The notes under the pieces were generated by a model, which saw nothing but the letters and a program-made list of their open reading frames with translations, did not search any database and had not been told where the DNA came from. This document shows, in pieces, positions 1-6,416 of a stretch of DNA of 6,756 nt. The stretch's first letter is position 1. Each line of letters starts with the position of its first letter. The position numbers and the translations under genes are program-made. The DNA is from Bradymonadales bacterium (lineage in GTDB: Bacteria > Myxococcota > Bradymonadia > REDH01), in assembly GCA_947483645.1 (NCBI GenBank), contig CANKLS010000061.1:1-6756 (forward strand), written 5' to 3'.

Positions 1-383
1 CGCTCCCTGCGGCTGACATACAAGAGGCGCTCTTGCGGCGTGCGGAACATCTCGGCGTCGTGCCGACGACGCTCGCGCGCGACGAGCCGGTAAAGTTCGG
101 CTTCGGTGGCAACCACCTCGAGCTGGTCGCCGGGGCTGCCATCCTCCTTGAGGGGGAAGTGGGCGCGGAGCTCAGCGAGCATCGTGGGGACGAGTGCCGC
201 CGGGACCTGGAACCAGCTGTCGAAGACGCGCAGGATGGCGGTTGGCGGCGTAGCGCCGGGTGCGAGCGGCGCAGCGGCGGGGGCGCTGCCGGAGGCGTCG
301 CAGTGGGCGGGGGCCGCGGGATAGCGGGGGAGGCGAAAGGTCTGGGGTTCGGTTTCGGGGGAATGCTTGGGACGCTTGGCCAT
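1..383 (-). CDS. Unrecognised protein, N-terminal part (gene runs off the left edge)
   Basis: On the minus strand a reading frame opens with ATG at 383-381 and stays open to the window edge, giving 127 residues with no stop. I do not recognise a family. The start (MAKRPKHSPE) is basic. Residues 20-48 are a Pro/Ala-rich, probably disordered linker. Residues 49-78 look like a folded amphipathic segment (LRVFDSWFQVPAALVPTML), and 90-127 are a charged helix rich in Arg and Glu. There is no signal peptide or membrane segment. Third codon positions are mostly G/C, as expected for a real gene here, while the overlapping plus-strand frame reads as low-complexity Gly/Arg sequence. A GGAG lies four bases upstream of the ATG. 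The frame also stays open upstream to another ATG at 485-483, which has a GGGAG five bases upstream, so a start 34 codons earlier is possible. I prefer 383 because the extension has poorer codon bias and little protein character. The gene is divergent from the chaperone operon. Confidence 0.6.
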   Translation of the reverse strand, partial: MAKRPKHSPETEPQTFRLPRYPAAPAHCDASGSAPAAAPLAPGATPPTAILRVFDSWFQVPAALVPTMLAELRAHFPLKEDGSPGDQLEVVATEAELYRLVARERRRHDAEMFRTPQERLLYVSRRE

Positions 384-488
384 GAGACTCCGGGGTACGA
401 GGAGGGGACAGGGGCTAGATTCCCCGCAGGCGAAAGTGTCACGGCGTCGGCGCAAAATGTTGGGCTGGTGGTCATTTTTGTCCATCAG

Positions 489-522
489 GGCTCCCGCGAT
501 GCGGGGACGGTTGCGGGAGGCC
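489..522. repeat. GC-rich inverted repeat in the divergent intergenic region
   Basis: CTCCCGC (491-497) is the exact reverse complement of GCGGGAG (513-519). The stem can be extended by flanking GG (489-490) and CC (521-522) if G520 is bulged. The left arm can instead pair with the nearer GCGGG (501-505) around a three-base loop, so two mutually exclusive hairpins are possible. It lies between the divergent starts at 383 and 635, where a regulator-binding site or leader structure would be plausible. In DNA this GC-rich, short stems also arise by chance. The sequence does not resemble the CIRCE heat-shock operator. Confidence 0.3.
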
Positions 523-564
523 GCAGGCAACGGGCGGGGCATCGGCATCTTCGGGTCCAACTTG

Positions 565-593
565 TTGCCGCGACGCGCGTTTCGTCCTACGCT
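565..593 (+). promoter_or_regulatory. Weak candidate sigma70-type promoter for the Hsp70-led operon
   Basis: TTGCCG (565-570, four of six matches to the -35 consensus) is followed after 17 bases by TACGCT (588-593, three of six matches to the -10 consensus). This would place transcription start near 600, about 35 bases before the Hsp70 start. The spacing is ideal but the hexamers are poor, so this is only the best available candidate in the gap. I saw no convincing sigma32-like or CIRCE-type heat-shock signal. Confidence 0.2.
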
Positions 594-634
594 GATCGGA
601 GACACCGCCGTGCGCGGACTGAAACGGAACAGCC

Positions 635-2239
635 ATGAAGGGACGCATCGTCGGCATCGACTTGGGCACGAGCAATTCCTGCGTCGCAGCGGTGGTAAAC
701 GGGGAGCCCGTTGTCATCCCCGACCGCGAAGGCTGGAAGACGCAGCCCTCCGTGGTCTCCTTCCTCCCGGACGGCCGGACGCTCGTAGGGCGCTCGGCAA
801 AGAATCGGCTCCCGATCGATCCCATGAACACGATCTACTCGGCGAAGCGGCTGATTGGTCGTCCCTTCTACTCGCCTGAGGTCAAGGTCGCAGCGTCGCG
901 CTATGGCTACAAGATTGCGGCCGGCAGCGATGACACCCCCAAGATTGTGGTGCGCGACAAGGAGCTGGCGGTCGAGGAGATCCAAGCGCTGGTGCTTCGG
1001 CACATGAAGACGATTGCCGAGCAGCACCTCGGCGAGGTGGTCAAGCGGGCCATCATCACGGTTCCGGCGAACTTCAACGAGGCGCAGCGTCAGAGCACGG
1101 TGCTCGCCGGTCAGCTCGCCGGGCTTGATGTGGAGCGGGTGCTCAACGAGCCCACCGCAGCCGCGCTGGCCTACGGCTCGGCAAACAACAAGCGTGAGCG
1201 GATTGCGGTCTACGACTTTGGCGGCGGCACCTTCGACATCACGGTGCTTGAGTTGCGCGACCATGTCTTCGAGGTTCGAAGCACCGCGGGCGACAGCTTC
1301 CTGGGTGGCGACGACTTCGACTTCCGCATCGTAGACCTGATTGTCTCCTCTTTCCAAGAGCGCTTCAACTTCGACATCCGGACGGATCGTTCTGCGATGC
1401 AGCGGCTCAAGGCGATGGCCGAGCAGGCGAAGATCGATGTGAGCGAACAGGGCAGCGCGGTTGCCCGGATTGCAGAGCTGGTCCCGGGCGCTGCGGCGGC
1501 GAGCGAGTTCGACTTCCGTCTCGATGCACAGATGATCCGCCAGCGTTGCGCCGATCTGGTGCAGCAGACCTTTGGCGTCTGCGACGAGGCACTCAAGCTG
1601 GCACGGGTCTCTTCTTCGGAGATCGACCGGGTGGTGCTGGTGGGCGGCTCAACGAAGAGCCCGCTCGTTCGAGAGATGGCGAAGGCCTACTTCTTCAAGG
1701 AGCCCTTCGACGCGATCAACCCGGACGAGGTCATCGCAGTGGGAGCAGCAATCTACGCTCGCGGCCTGGACCATGTTGCCTACCCTTCCGTGAACATTCC
1801 AGGTGGCATACCGGCCCTCACGGCCCTGCTGCTCGATGTGACGCCGCACGCGCTGGGCATCGAGACGGTGGGCGGCATTGCAGACAGCCTCATCCTTCGG
1901 AACAGCGCCATCCCGACCCGTTCCACACGGACCTTCGTGACCTCTCGCGATGACCAAGAGACGGTTCGCGTGAACGTGCTCGAGGGCGAGTCGCGGTCGG
2001 CCTCGGAGTGCCGGCTGCTCGGCGTGCTCACGCTCACGGGGCTCCGTCGTGCGCGGCGCGGACAGGTGGCCGTGGAGGTGACCTTCGAGGTGAAATCGGA
2101 CGGCATGCTCCATGTCCGTGCACGCGATAAACAGACCGGTCGTCATACGCAGACCATCCTCCGCGTGGCCGGCGTGATGAGCGACGAGTCGCGCGACGCT
2201 GCCCGCAGCCGCGACCTGCCCGCATCGGCAGACCGCTAA
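635..2239 (+). CDS. Hsp70/DnaK-family ATPase lacking the C-terminal lid
   Basis: This encodes a 534-residue cytosolic Hsp70 chaperone, about 100 residues shorter than a typical DnaK. The nucleotide-binding domain (about 1-375) is complete. It shows the phosphate-1 motif GIDLGTSNS (7-15), the catalytic-type Lys71, VPANFNEAQRQ (143-153), NEPTAAALAYG (171-181) with Glu172, phosphate-2 motif YDFGGGTFD (193-201) with Asp194 and Thr199, and the adenosine motif VLVGGSTKSP (334-343). The interdomain linker is LLLDV (398-402), leading into a beta substrate-binding domain (about 403-511). After that only about 23 charged residues remain, so the helical lid is absent. The segment between the ATPase domain and the linker (373-396) is about 12 residues longer than in E. 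coli DnaK. The start is fixed: an in-frame TGA lies at 620-622, and ATG 635 is the first start after it, with only a weak GGA as ribosome site. Because it is truncated and paired with an odd J protein, it is probably a paralogue rather than the housekeeping DnaK, so I give no symbol. Confidence 0.95.
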   Translation: MKGRIVGIDLGTSNSCVAAVVNGEPVVIPDREGWKTQPSVVSFLPDGRTLVGRSAKNRLPIDPMNTIYSAKRLIGRPFYSPEVKVAASRYGYKIAAGSDDTPKIVVRDKELAVEEIQALVLRHMKTIAEQHLGEVVKRAIITVPANFNEAQRQSTVLAGQLAGLDVERVLNEPTAAALAYGSANNKRERIAVYDFGGGTFDITVLELRDHVFEVRSTAGDSFLGGDDFDFRIVDLIVSSFQERFNFDIRTDRSAMQRLKAMAEQAKIDVSEQGSAVARIAELVPGAAAASEFDFRLDAQMIRQRCADLVQQTFGVCDEALKLARVSSSEIDRVVLVGGSTKSPLVREMAKAYFFKEPFDAINPDEVIAVGAAIYARGLDHVAYPSVNIPGGIPALTALLLDVTPHALGIETVGGIADSLILRNSAIPTRSTRTFVTSRDDQETVRVNVLEGESRSASECRLLGVLTLTGLRRARRGQVAVEVTFEVKSDGMLHVRARDKQTGRHTQTILRVAGVMSDESRDAARSRDLPASADR

Positions 2240-2243
2240 CGCG

Positions 2244-3152
2244 ATGCAGGAGAGCGATCCGCCGAACCCGCTGCTGCTCTTCGCCTGCGTGAGACCCGAG
2301 CTGCAGAACGCGATCGGCCAGGAGCTGCGGGCATCGCACCTGCGGGTGGTGGTGACCTCGAATCCGCTTGAGATCAGGGAGGTTGCGGCCGAGCAGGTGG
2401 TTGCTGCGGTGATCCTAGACAGCCTCCTCGAGGGGCCTCCGGCAGCGGAGCTGGCAGCGGCCTTTGCATCGGGGCTGCCCGCGGAGACAGCCTTCGTCTT
2501 GCTCGTGGAGGAGTTGGCGGAGCGCGCCCGACCGCCCTTTGATGCGGTGGTATGCATTCCGTGTGGCCATGGCGTGCTGCGTGATGTGGTGATGCGGACG
2601 CTGGGGCTCCGCTGGGCCGAGTTCGGCCGGCCGGAACGACCCATGAGCGCGGAGCTGGCAGAGCGGGCGGAGCGGCTGGCGGAGCAGACCCACTACGAGG
2701 TGCTCGGGCTGGCGGACGACGTGCCGGCGGACCAGGTGGTTGCCGCCTTCGATCGGCTGAGCATGCGGCTTCATCCGGAGCGGTTGGCCGCGAGCGGCGT
2801 CTCTGCCGACCTGTCTAATGAGGTCTATGCGCGGATCTGCGAGGCCTACCGGACGCTGCGGTCGCCGGGGACGCGTGAGGCCTACGATCTACAGATGCAG
2901 CGCTCTGCATCGCAGGACAGCGCTGCGATCACGCGGCCCTCGACGACTTCGCTGCCGCTCGAGGAGCTGTCGACCCATCCGATCGCGCGGCGCCACCTTC
3001 GCATTGCACAGCAGGCACTGGCTGTGCGAGACTTCGCGATGGCGATCGCGCAGATCCGGTTTGCGGCGAGCAAAGACACCAACAACGCATTGATTCCGGC
3101 ACAGCTCGCGCAGCTCGAGGAACGACTGAAGGGAGCGACCGAGCATGGCTGA
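2244..3152 (+). CDS. J-domain-like protein with receiver-like N-terminus and HPE in place of HPD
   Basis: This is a 302-residue cytosolic protein in three parts. Residues 9-120 alternate hydrophobic strands and helices (LLLFACV, VVAAVILDS, FVLLVEE, FDAVVCIPC), resembling a response-regulator receiver fold. Asp59 sits where the phospho-acceptor might be, but the usual acidic pair after strand 1 and the conserved Lys before Pro (here Ile105-Pro106) are missing, so it would be a pseudo-receiver at most. Residues 149-217 form a J domain: THYEVLGL at its start, then a basic helix II, and EAYRTLRSPGTREAYD at the end. The essential HPD tripeptide is HPE (177-179). Residues 243-302 are Ala/Gln-rich helices, perhaps a TPR-like hairpin. 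The ATG lies four bases after the Hsp70 stop with no clear ribosome site, suggesting translational coupling and a co-chaperone role with that Hsp70. The J-domain call is firm; the receiver call is tentative; J activity is uncertain because of the Asp-to-Glu change. Confidence 0.85.
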   Translation: MQESDPPNPLLLFACVRPELQNAIGQELRASHLRVVVTSNPLEIREVAAEQVVAAVILDSLLEGPPAAELAAAFASGLPAETAFVLLVEELAERARPPFDAVVCIPCGHGVLRDVVMRTLGLRWAEFGRPERPMSAELAERAERLAEQTHYEVLGLADDVPADQVVAAFDRLSMRLHPERLAASGVSADLSNEVYARICEAYRTLRSPGTREAYDLQMQRSASQDSAAITRPSTTSLPLEELSTHPIARRHLRIAQQALAVRDFAMAIAQIRFAASKDTNNALIPAQLAQLEERLKGATEHG

Positions 3153-4032
3153 AGTGGCAAAGCCGCATTGGACGAAGAGCGACCTCGTCCCGCGTCTCAT
3201 TGGTGCCGGCGTAGCGATACCGCTCATTCTTGCGATCCTCTTCTACGCTCCGAACTGGGCAGTGGGGCTGGCGCTCGCGGTGGCCGCGGGTATCGGCGCC
3301 TGGGAGTATCTGACCATGACGGGCGTGCGTGCCTCGCCCACGCTGTTTGCGGTCGCAGTCTTCGGCCCCGTGGCGACGCTGCTTGCGGCCTACTGGTTCC
3401 CGGGCACGCTAGCGGCCTATGGGGTGGGCTCCCTCAGCGTCATCGCGATGATGATGACCTGCCTGCAGATGGGCGACAATCCGCCGCTGGCTGGCCGCTC
3501 CATCGCGCTGTCGCTCTCGTCGTTTGCCTACGTGACGCTGCTCTTCGGGGGCCTGGTGCTGCTGTCGCGTGGGCCGGTGCCGAGCGAAGTTTGGAAGGGG
3601 CAGGCCGGCTGGGTTCTGCTGGCCATGTTCATCATCTTCACGGGCGACACGGGCGCCTACTTCACGGGTCGGCTCATCGGCCGCCACAAGCTGGCCCCCA
3701 ACGTCTCTCCCGGGAAGACCATCGAGGGGGCGGTCGGCGGGCTGGTCTGCTCGATCGGTGGTGGATTTGCGGCGGTGGCGATGCTCGCTCCGACGCACCT
3801 GCCGGCCTTGACGCCGGCGCAGATTTGCCTCTTCGCGGTTCCGTCTGCCCTGCTCGGCCAGGTTGGCGACCTCTGCGAGTCGCTGATCAAGCGGAGCACG
3901 GGCGCCAAAGACTCGGGCAGCATCATTTACGGGCATGGCGGAATCCTCGACCGCCTGGATGCGCTTATGTTTGCTGCTCCCTACATCGTCGTGCTTCGTG
4001 AATGCTTAGGCCTCGGCAACCTGCCGAGCTGA
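3145..4032 (+). CDS. cdsA: CdsA, phosphatidate cytidylyltransferase (CDP-diacylglycerol synthase)
   Basis: This integral inner-membrane enzyme converts phosphatidate and CTP into CDP-diacylglycerol and pyrophosphate, the branch-point precursor for bacterial phospholipids. The 295-residue product has about eight hydrophobic segments (for example 17-34, 38-54, 66-83, 122-141, 154-168, 195-215). The C-terminal family signature is complete at 246-272: Ser246, Lys249-Arg250, Lys255-Asp256, His264-Gly-Gly and Asp269-Arg270-Leu-Asp272. The upstream conserved region, with Asp168, GRLIGRHKLAP (175-185) and SPGKT (188-192), is also present. Length matches the family. ATG 3145 overlaps the end of the J-protein gene by eight bases, and a GGGAG at 3131-3135 sits nine bases upstream, so translation is probably coupled to the upstream gene. 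The next gene, rseP, is a common neighbour of cdsA in many bacteria. Nothing looks degraded. Confidence 0.96.
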   Translation: MAEVAKPHWTKSDLVPRLIGAGVAIPLILAILFYAPNWAVGLALAVAAGIGAWEYLTMTGVRASPTLFAVAVFGPVATLLAAYWFPGTLAAYGVGSLSVIAMMMTCLQMGDNPPLAGRSIALSLSSFAYVTLLFGGLVLLSRGPVPSEVWKGQAGWVLLAMFIIFTGDTGAYFTGRLIGRHKLAPNVSPGKTIEGAVGGLVCSIGGGFAAVAMLAPTHLPALTPAQICLFAVPSALLGQVGDLCESLIKRSTGAKDSGSIIYGHGGILDRLDALMFAAPYIVVLRECLGLGNLPS

Positions 4033-4033
4033 T

Positions 4034-4038
4034 AGGAG
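4034..4038 (+). promoter_or_regulatory. Shine-Dalgarno sequence that sets the TTG start of rseP
   Basis: AGGAG lies in the 13-base gap after the cdsA stop, seven bases before TTG 4046. This near-ideal site supports the rare TTG as initiator; a second TTG at 4049 would be ten bases away and fits less well. The first ATG in the frame comes only at codon 11 (position 4076), which would cut into the first membrane helix carrying the active site. Confidence 0.75.
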
Positions 4039-4045
4039 AATCGCC

Positions 4046-5701
4046 TTGTTGTCTGTGCTTCTGCCCTTCGCGGTGATGATTGGAACGCTCGTCTTCTTTC
4101 ACGAGCTCGGCCATTTTGTGGCGGCGCGCGCCTTCGGCGTGAAGTGCCTGCGGTTTGCTGTGGGGATGGGGCCGGTTGTTCTCTCGAAGGTCATCTGGGA
4201 CACCGAGTTCTCCATCCGCGCCCTGCCCCTTGGCGGCTATGTGCTCATGGCTGGCGCCAACCCGGAAGAAGAGTTGGAGGAGCACGAGCGGGGCGTGTCG
4301 CTCGCCGACAAGCCGGTCTGGCAGCGCATCATCATCTTCCTGGCCGGTCCGCTGGTGAACATCCTGCTGCCGATTCCCATCATGGCGGCACTGCTCGGCG
4401 CCGCGACGCAGGGGCCGGCGCCGGTGGTCGGCTGGGTTGCCGGCGGCTCTCCGGCAGACGTGGCAGGCATCATGCCGGGCGACGAGATCACCTCTGTGGA
4501 TGGCGAGCCCGTTCGCTTCTTTGATCAGGTGCGGGAAGCTGTGATGGAGGCAGGCGGCAAGGAGCTCAAGGTGTCGCTGCTCCGGGAGGGCAAACCGCTC
4601 GAGGTGGTGGTCCACCCCAAGGCCTTCACCCATGCCGACCCGCTCTCCAAGAAGCGGAAGGTTTCGGGCGCCCGCATCGGACTGATGAGCAACCGCTTTG
4701 CCTCCTACATCGAGGTGGCTGCAGGAAGCAGCGCTGCGGCCGCGGGTCTCGCCACCTTCGACGAGGTGGTGAGTGTCAACGGCAAACGGACAAGCAACTT
4801 CCTGGCGCTGCGCGAGGCGATGCGGGCCGAGCAGGGCCCCTGCAAGCTTGTCTTTGTCCATCCCGTGCCGACGACGGAGAAGGCCTTCTCGCTCTTCGTC
4901 GGGACCAAGCGTGAGGCGGTTGTGCCGCGTTGCGCTGCGGCGATCGAGACCGAAGTGACCAGCGCCGAGGCGGTGCTCTGGGAGGTAACACCCGGAAGCC
5001 CGATGGCGAAGGCGGGGCTTCAACGCGGCGACCGGATCGTCTCCTTTGAGGGTCGGCCGGTTCGCGAGTTTCGATCGGTCGAGACGGCGATGCAAGAGAA
5101 GCCCGATCAGGCCTACCGGCTCTCCTATGCCCGCGCAGGCGTCGTGACCGAGACGACCGTGACGCCCACCTCCGCCTGGACCGCAGGCGAACTCAACGTA
5201 AAGACGCTCGAAGTCGCCATTGGCGGCGCAACCCGTGAGGGCGTGGATGCAGGCCCGATGCGGGACTACACGACAGGCGAGCGGCTCAACGCAGCAACGA
5301 TAGGCGCGGTAACCGAGGTCTTCTCGATGACCCGTTCGATGGCGGTAGGCGTCTTCGACCTCTTCACCTTCCAGTCCGACCCTTCGAGCCTCGGCGGCCC
5401 GATGATGATGGCCGACTTCGCCTCGCGGAGTGCCCGTGAGGGGCTCGCAGCCTTCCTCTTCATGATGGCCAACATCAGCATCAGCCTGGCGATGGTGAAC
5501 CTGGTGCCGATTCCGGGCCTCGATGGCGGCCACATCCTGATCGGCGGTGTGGAGGCTGCGATGCGGCGCCCGCTGTCGTTCAAGGCGCGCCAGATTGTGA
5601 GTTACGTCGGCGTGGTGGCGGTGGTGTCGCTCATGGCCTTCGCCATGGTGAACGATCTCAAGCGGTACTGGGACTCCTTCGCCCACTGGCTGGCATCGTG
5701 A
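4046..5701 (+). CDS. rseP: RseP-family site-2 metalloprotease with three PDZ-like modules
   Basis: This is an inner-membrane zinc protease that cleaves within transmembrane segments. In E. coli it cuts anti-sigma factor RseA to release sigma-E, and the family also clears signal-peptide remnants. The zinc site is HELGH (19-23, with Glu20 catalytic) in the first helix, and the third ligand is Asp493 in the conserved NLVPIPGLDGGH (485-496). A membrane-associated beta region (RALPLGGYV, 58-66) and helix FLAGPLVNILLPIPIMAAL (98-116) follow the active-site helix. The periplasmic part contains three PDZ-like modules, each with a carboxylate-loop and core pattern: about 125-195 (GSPADVAGIMPGD), 218-280 (GSSAAAAGL) and 310-375 (GSPMAKAGLQRGD). 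Two further membrane helices lie at about 466-487 and 516-534. At 551 residues it is about 100 longer than the two-PDZ E. coli enzyme, explained by the third module. The second module lacks the usual GD after its core and may be degenerate. The TTG start is supported by AGGAG at 4034-4038. Its stop overlaps the tsaB start by four bases. Confidence 0.94.
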   Translation: MLSVLLPFAVMIGTLVFFHELGHFVAARAFGVKCLRFAVGMGPVVLSKVIWDTEFSIRALPLGGYVLMAGANPEEELEEHERGVSLADKPVWQRIIIFLAGPLVNILLPIPIMAALLGAATQGPAPVVGWVAGGSPADVAGIMPGDEITSVDGEPVRFFDQVREAVMEAGGKELKVSLLREGKPLEVVVHPKAFTHADPLSKKRKVSGARIGLMSNRFASYIEVAAGSSAAAAGLATFDEVVSVNGKRTSNFLALREAMRAEQGPCKLVFVHPVPTTEKAFSLFVGTKREAVVPRCAAAIETEVTSAEAVLWEVTPGSPMAKAGLQRGDRIVSFEGRPVREFRSVETAMQEKPDQAYRLSYARAGVVTETTVTPTSAWTAGELNVKTLEVAIGGATREGVDAGPMRDYTTGERLNAATIGAVTEVFSMTRSMAVGVFDLFTFQSDPSSLGGPMMMADFASRSAREGLAAFLFMMANISISLAMVNLVPIPGLDGGHILIGGVEAAMRRPLSFKARQIVSYVGVVAVVSLMAFAMVNDLKRYWDSFAHWLAS

Positions 5702-6411
5702 GGCGACTGGCCATCGAGACAGCCTCGATGATGCAGTCTGTTGCGCTCGAAGAGGATGGCCTGCTGGTCGACAGCTCCCTTCACCTGCAGACGGAGGGGC
5801 ACGCGCGGGGGCTGGCCGACACGGTCGCGCAGCTTCTGGCCCGACGTGGTTGGCAGGCCGACTCCCTGAACGAGCTCATTGTCGGCGCCGGGCCGGGGAG
5901 TTTCACGGGGCTGCGCATCGGGCTCTCCTTTGCAAAGGGGCTGGCCTTCTCGTCCGGCGCCCGCATCCGAAACGTGCCGAGCATTGCGGCGATTGCTGCG
6001 GTTCTGCCGGCCGGCGGACGGCTCATTTATGCGACCGAAGCGCGGCGGAACGAGGTCTATGGCGGTGTGCTGTCGACTGGGCCGGCTGTGGTGGAGTTGG
6101 TGGCTGTCGGGGCCTACGCGCCGGCCGCCTTCGCCTCAGCGGCTGCAGCCTTCGCGGCAGGCAGCTGGCTCGCAGGCAACGGCGCGGTGCGATACCCCGA
6201 GTTCTTCGCCTCTATCGGCGCGGTATCCATGCAGCTCGAGGCTAGCTTCGACCAGCCTACCGCCGCAGCGCTGCTCACCTACCTGCGGACGCACGATGTG
6301 GAGCTTGTCGAGCCGGCGATGGTGGAGCCGGCCTACGTGCGGCCGCACGGCGGAGAGGCGCAGCGAGCCGCGGCACTCACCGCACAGAGCGGTCCGGTAG
6401 ACCTCGTCTAG
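5698..6411 (+). CDS. tsaB: TsaB, partner subunit of the tRNA threonylcarbamoyladenosine (t6A) synthase
   Basis: TsaB is a cytosolic ASKHA-fold protein that pairs with TsaD, and with the ATPase TsaE, to transfer threonylcarbamoyl to A37 of ANN-decoding tRNAs. It has no known catalytic role alone. The 237-residue product starts with the strand LAIETAS (4-10), where the ASKHA phosphate-1 loop is reduced to ETAS. The family hallmark GAGPGSFTGLRIGLSFAKGL is at 63-82. EARRNEVYGG (114-123) matches the conserved ARR.EVY segment, and EPAYVRPH (210-217) matches the usual P.Y.R ending. Length is close to the E. coli protein (231). It starts with GTG at 5698, sharing GTGA with the rseP stop, so translation is probably coupled by termination and reinitiation; no good independent ribosome site is visible. 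It is the last gene of the cluster and its TAG overlaps the stop of a converging gene. Confidence 0.93.
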   Translation: MRRLAIETASMMQSVALEEDGLLVDSSLHLQTEGHARGLADTVAQLLARRGWQADSLNELIVGAGPGSFTGLRIGLSFAKGLAFSSGARIRNVPSIAAIAAVLPAGGRLIYATEARRNEVYGGVLSTGPAVVELVAVGAYAPAAFASAAAAFAAGSWLAGNGAVRYPEFFASIGAVSMQLEASFDQPTAAALLTYLRTHDVELVEPAMVEPAYVRPHGGEAQRAAALTAQSGPVDLV

Positions 6412-6416
6412 AGGTC
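6400..6416. repeat. Perfect inverted repeat spanning two overlapping stop codons; possible bidirectional terminator
   Basis: GACCTC (6400-6405) and GAGGTC (6411-6416) are exact reverse complements around a five-base loop, GTCTA. The CTAG at 6408-6411 is the stop codon for both converging genes: TAG 6409-6411 for tsaB and TAG 6410-6408 on the minus strand. A hairpin here would form in both transcripts. There is no T-run on either side, so it is not a standard intrinsic terminator, and termination is only a guess. Confidence 0.35.

Noticed and set aside
411..425. GGGG and CCCC flanking CTAGATT as a terminator hairpin
   Set aside because: Only four base pairs with no T-run, in a divergent region where no transcript needs to end.
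384..634. A CIRCE-type heat-shock operator upstream of the Hsp70 gene
   Set aside because: No inverted repeat resembling the CIRCE consensus (TTAGCACTC and its complement) is present; the only stem is a different GC-rich one.
33..638. A 201-codon plus-strand frame at the left edge
   Set aside because: Its product is Gly/Arg-rich low-complexity sequence, while the opposite strand over 1-383 reads as a plausible protein with better codon bias.
1649..2644. A 331-codon minus-strand frame across the Hsp70/J-gene junction
   Set aside because: It spans two well-supported genes on the other strand and has no recognisable domain.
3965..5686. A 573-codon open frame on the minus strand opposite rseP
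   Set aside because: It lies antisense to a gene with clear catalytic motifs and codes for a His/Arg-rich composition typical of the mirror frame of GC-rich genes.
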